55,807 bases of DNA, from positions 1 to 55,807 of the forward strand of contig JAQCNF010000077.1 in the NCBI GenBank assembly GCA_028275165.1, read 5' to 3'. The DNA is from Haloquadratum sp. (GTDB lineage Archaea > Halobacteriota > Halobacteria > Halobacteriales > Haloferacaceae). A program made the position numbers and the translations under genes. Below, piece by piece: positions 54,609-55,807 of the stretch. Under the pieces are notes generated by a model, which made no database searches, was not told where the DNA came from, and saw nothing but the letters and a program-made list of their open reading frames with translations. Numbering within the stretch: the first letter of the stretch is position 1; each line of letters begins with the position of its first letter.

Positions 54609-55751
54609 TCACATTGTCGCTACTTCGATTGGAACGAGCAGAAAACAGAGTGCCCCAAGTGTGAAAGTGGCGAGACCGATAAGAAATCGTCCTAATCCAA
54701 GTGGTTGTTCATCAACCGGATTCGCTGGTCCCTTGAATGCAATGAATGTAGACAGAAGCCCCCAGAACATCCACAGTCCAACCGATTCATTCAGAGCGTA
54801 TCCTTGGATATAATGTAGATATCCAGCTAACGCAAATAGTGACACCGGGACAATGACAGCAACTCGTTCCTGCATTCCTCCAAGCATCGCACGAAGGATA
54901 TGACCACCATCAAGTTGCCCGACAGGCAAAAGATTCAGGAGTGTGAAAAACATTCCAAGCCACCCTCCGATAATGATCGGCGAGACCGAGGCTCGTGGGT
55001 CTGCATATGTCGTCGGTTCACCAATGAACATCGCTAAGATATCCAGCAGTGGCGGATTATTGAATATAATCATCTGCCCTGACTGTTCGAGCGCGCGCGC
55101 CGGGATTGTGATTGGTGATTGCGTCAGCCCAATAATGGTCACGCAGGTCGTTGCAGCCAACCCGGCTAACGGTCCGGCAACACCAATATCGAATAACGCC
55201 TTTCGGTCAGGCATCTGTCCACGTATCTGTATAATCGCTCCTAATGTCCCGAACGGGAAAATAAATGGAAGGACGTATGGAAGTGATACGTCCACACCAT
55301 GATATCGTCCCATCAGATAATGTCCAAGTTCGTGAGTCATCAAAACTCCGAGCACAGCAGCAGTAAATGGTAACGCTCTGAGCAGTACAAGCGGATTTTC
55401 GATTGCTGCTGAAACCGGAATATAATACCAGGTAAATGCACCGACTAGTAGCGTTGAGATGACAGTCGAGACGAACAATCCGATGTTTTTCCATGGAATC
55501 CCGTCAATCCCAGTTTCCATCGGACGAGCGATAACTACATCCTCATTCGCCGCAGATGAGCTAAATTCAACTTCGTAACCCGCTTGGCGAAACGCTGGCC
55601 AGACTTCTCGGATTAGCATTTGCTCTGGCACCAGTGACTCACCATAGAATACGACGCGGCCGTCTTCGCGTCTGGTTTCGTACAGGTGAAAGACAGACTG
55701 GAGCGTCTCAACGGGTGGGTCCGATGCCGGGTCGACAGCTCCCATTAGCAT
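54609..55751 (-). CDS. Site-2 protease family membrane metalloprotease (M50)
   Basis: The product has 380 residues from ATG 55751; an ATG at 55745 is equally possible. The N-terminal 90 residues form a soluble domain (LQSVFHLYETRREDGRVVFYG). The membrane part has zinc motif LMTHELGHYLMGR in the first catalytic helix and LLNLLPVGQLDGGHILRAML with the third ligand Asp. About seven membrane segments are visible. Such enzymes cut within the membrane, releasing regulators or clearing signal peptides. The substrate is unknown. The gene runs to near the window end; its promoter lies in the last 50 bases. Confidence 0.92.
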   Translation of the reverse strand: MLMGAVDPASDPPVETLQSVFHLYETRREDGRVVFYGESLVPEQMLIREVWPAFRQAGYEVEFSSSAANEDVVIARPMETGIDGIPWKNIGLFVSTVISTLLVGAFTWYYIPVSAAIENPLVLLRALPFTAAVLGVLMTHELGHYLMGRYHGVDVSLPYVLPFIFPFGTLGAIIQIRGQMPDRKALFDIGVAGPLAGLAATTCVTIIGLTQSPITIPARALEQSGQMIIFNNPPLLDILAMFIGEPTTYADPRASVSPIIIGGWLGMFFTLLNLLPVGQLDGGHILRAMLGGMQERVAVIVPVSLFALAGYLHYIQGYALNESVGLWMFWGLLSTFIAFKGPANPVDEQPLGLGRFLIGLATFTLGALCFLLVPIEVATM

Positions 55752-55807
55752 ATTATACGCCACAGAGCCGAATAAACCCCTTGACAGAAACTGAGCGGAA
55801 AGTTACG

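Overview
The window reads as the chromosome of a halophilic archaeon. The proteins are acidic, and several families are specific to haloarchaea (Hvo_1808-type surface protein, DUF5806/5807/7112/7119/6360-like proteins). S6e, S19e and PDCD5 and an archaeal type A RNase P RNA are archaeal hallmarks, and TATA-box promoters with little or no leader are visible at some genes. The modest G+C of the core genes, long spacers and many decayed TnpB elements suggest Haloquadratum or a close relative. That genus call is inference; no database was consulted.

Layout. 1-860: 3' end of an rRNA operon (23S-5S spacer, 5S rRNA, pentamer repeats, hairpin, tRNA-Cys). 860-6900: gene-poor accessory stretch with small hypothetical ORFs and one large gene joining a phospholipase D-type nuclease domain to a P-loop ATPase domain. 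6900-15700: housekeeping genes (zinc finger protein, VOC protein, alcohol dehydrogenase, TrkA, membrane-anchored 2Fe-2S ferredoxin, 6-phosphogluconate dehydrogenase) interleaved with TnpB relics. 15795-18737: Hsp20, ribosomal protein S6e, two haloarchaeal proteins and a DHH phosphoesterase. 18800-24810: TnpB relics, two universal stress proteins and a G+C-richer island of decaying or unrecognised genes, ending in a DUF2080/TnpB element. 24948-32116: GNAT/Usp pair, DUF5806, dihydroorotase, nicotinamidase-like hydrolase, Hvo_1808-type lipoprotein, nicotinate phosphoribosyltransferase, AMMECR1. 32345-32997: TnpB relic followed by RNase P RNA. 33400-44963: beta-CASP nuclease, CoA-disulfide reductase-like flavoprotein, copper ATPase with an AsnC-TRASH regulator, nitrite/sulfite reductase with its small partner, small coupled ORFs, DUF7119 and DUF429 proteins. 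45154-55751: membrane protein, oligoendopeptidase F, TruA, PP-loop protein, PDCD5, S19e (the last two split by an insertion), flippase-like protein, ThiL and a site-2 protease.

Functional links. The copper ATPase and TRASH regulator form a metal-resistance unit. The nicotinamidase-like protein and nicotinate phosphoribosyltransferase supply consecutive steps of NAD salvage. S6e, S19e, TruA, RNase P RNA and the beta-CASP nuclease belong to RNA and translation functions. The dominant theme outside the core genes is decay: at least eight TnpB-type relics and no intact TnpB or TnpA, often with the right-end hairpin still recognisable. Relics sit inside the rps19e-pdcd5 pair, directly upstream of the RNase P promoter, and at the 3' end of the DUF429 gene.
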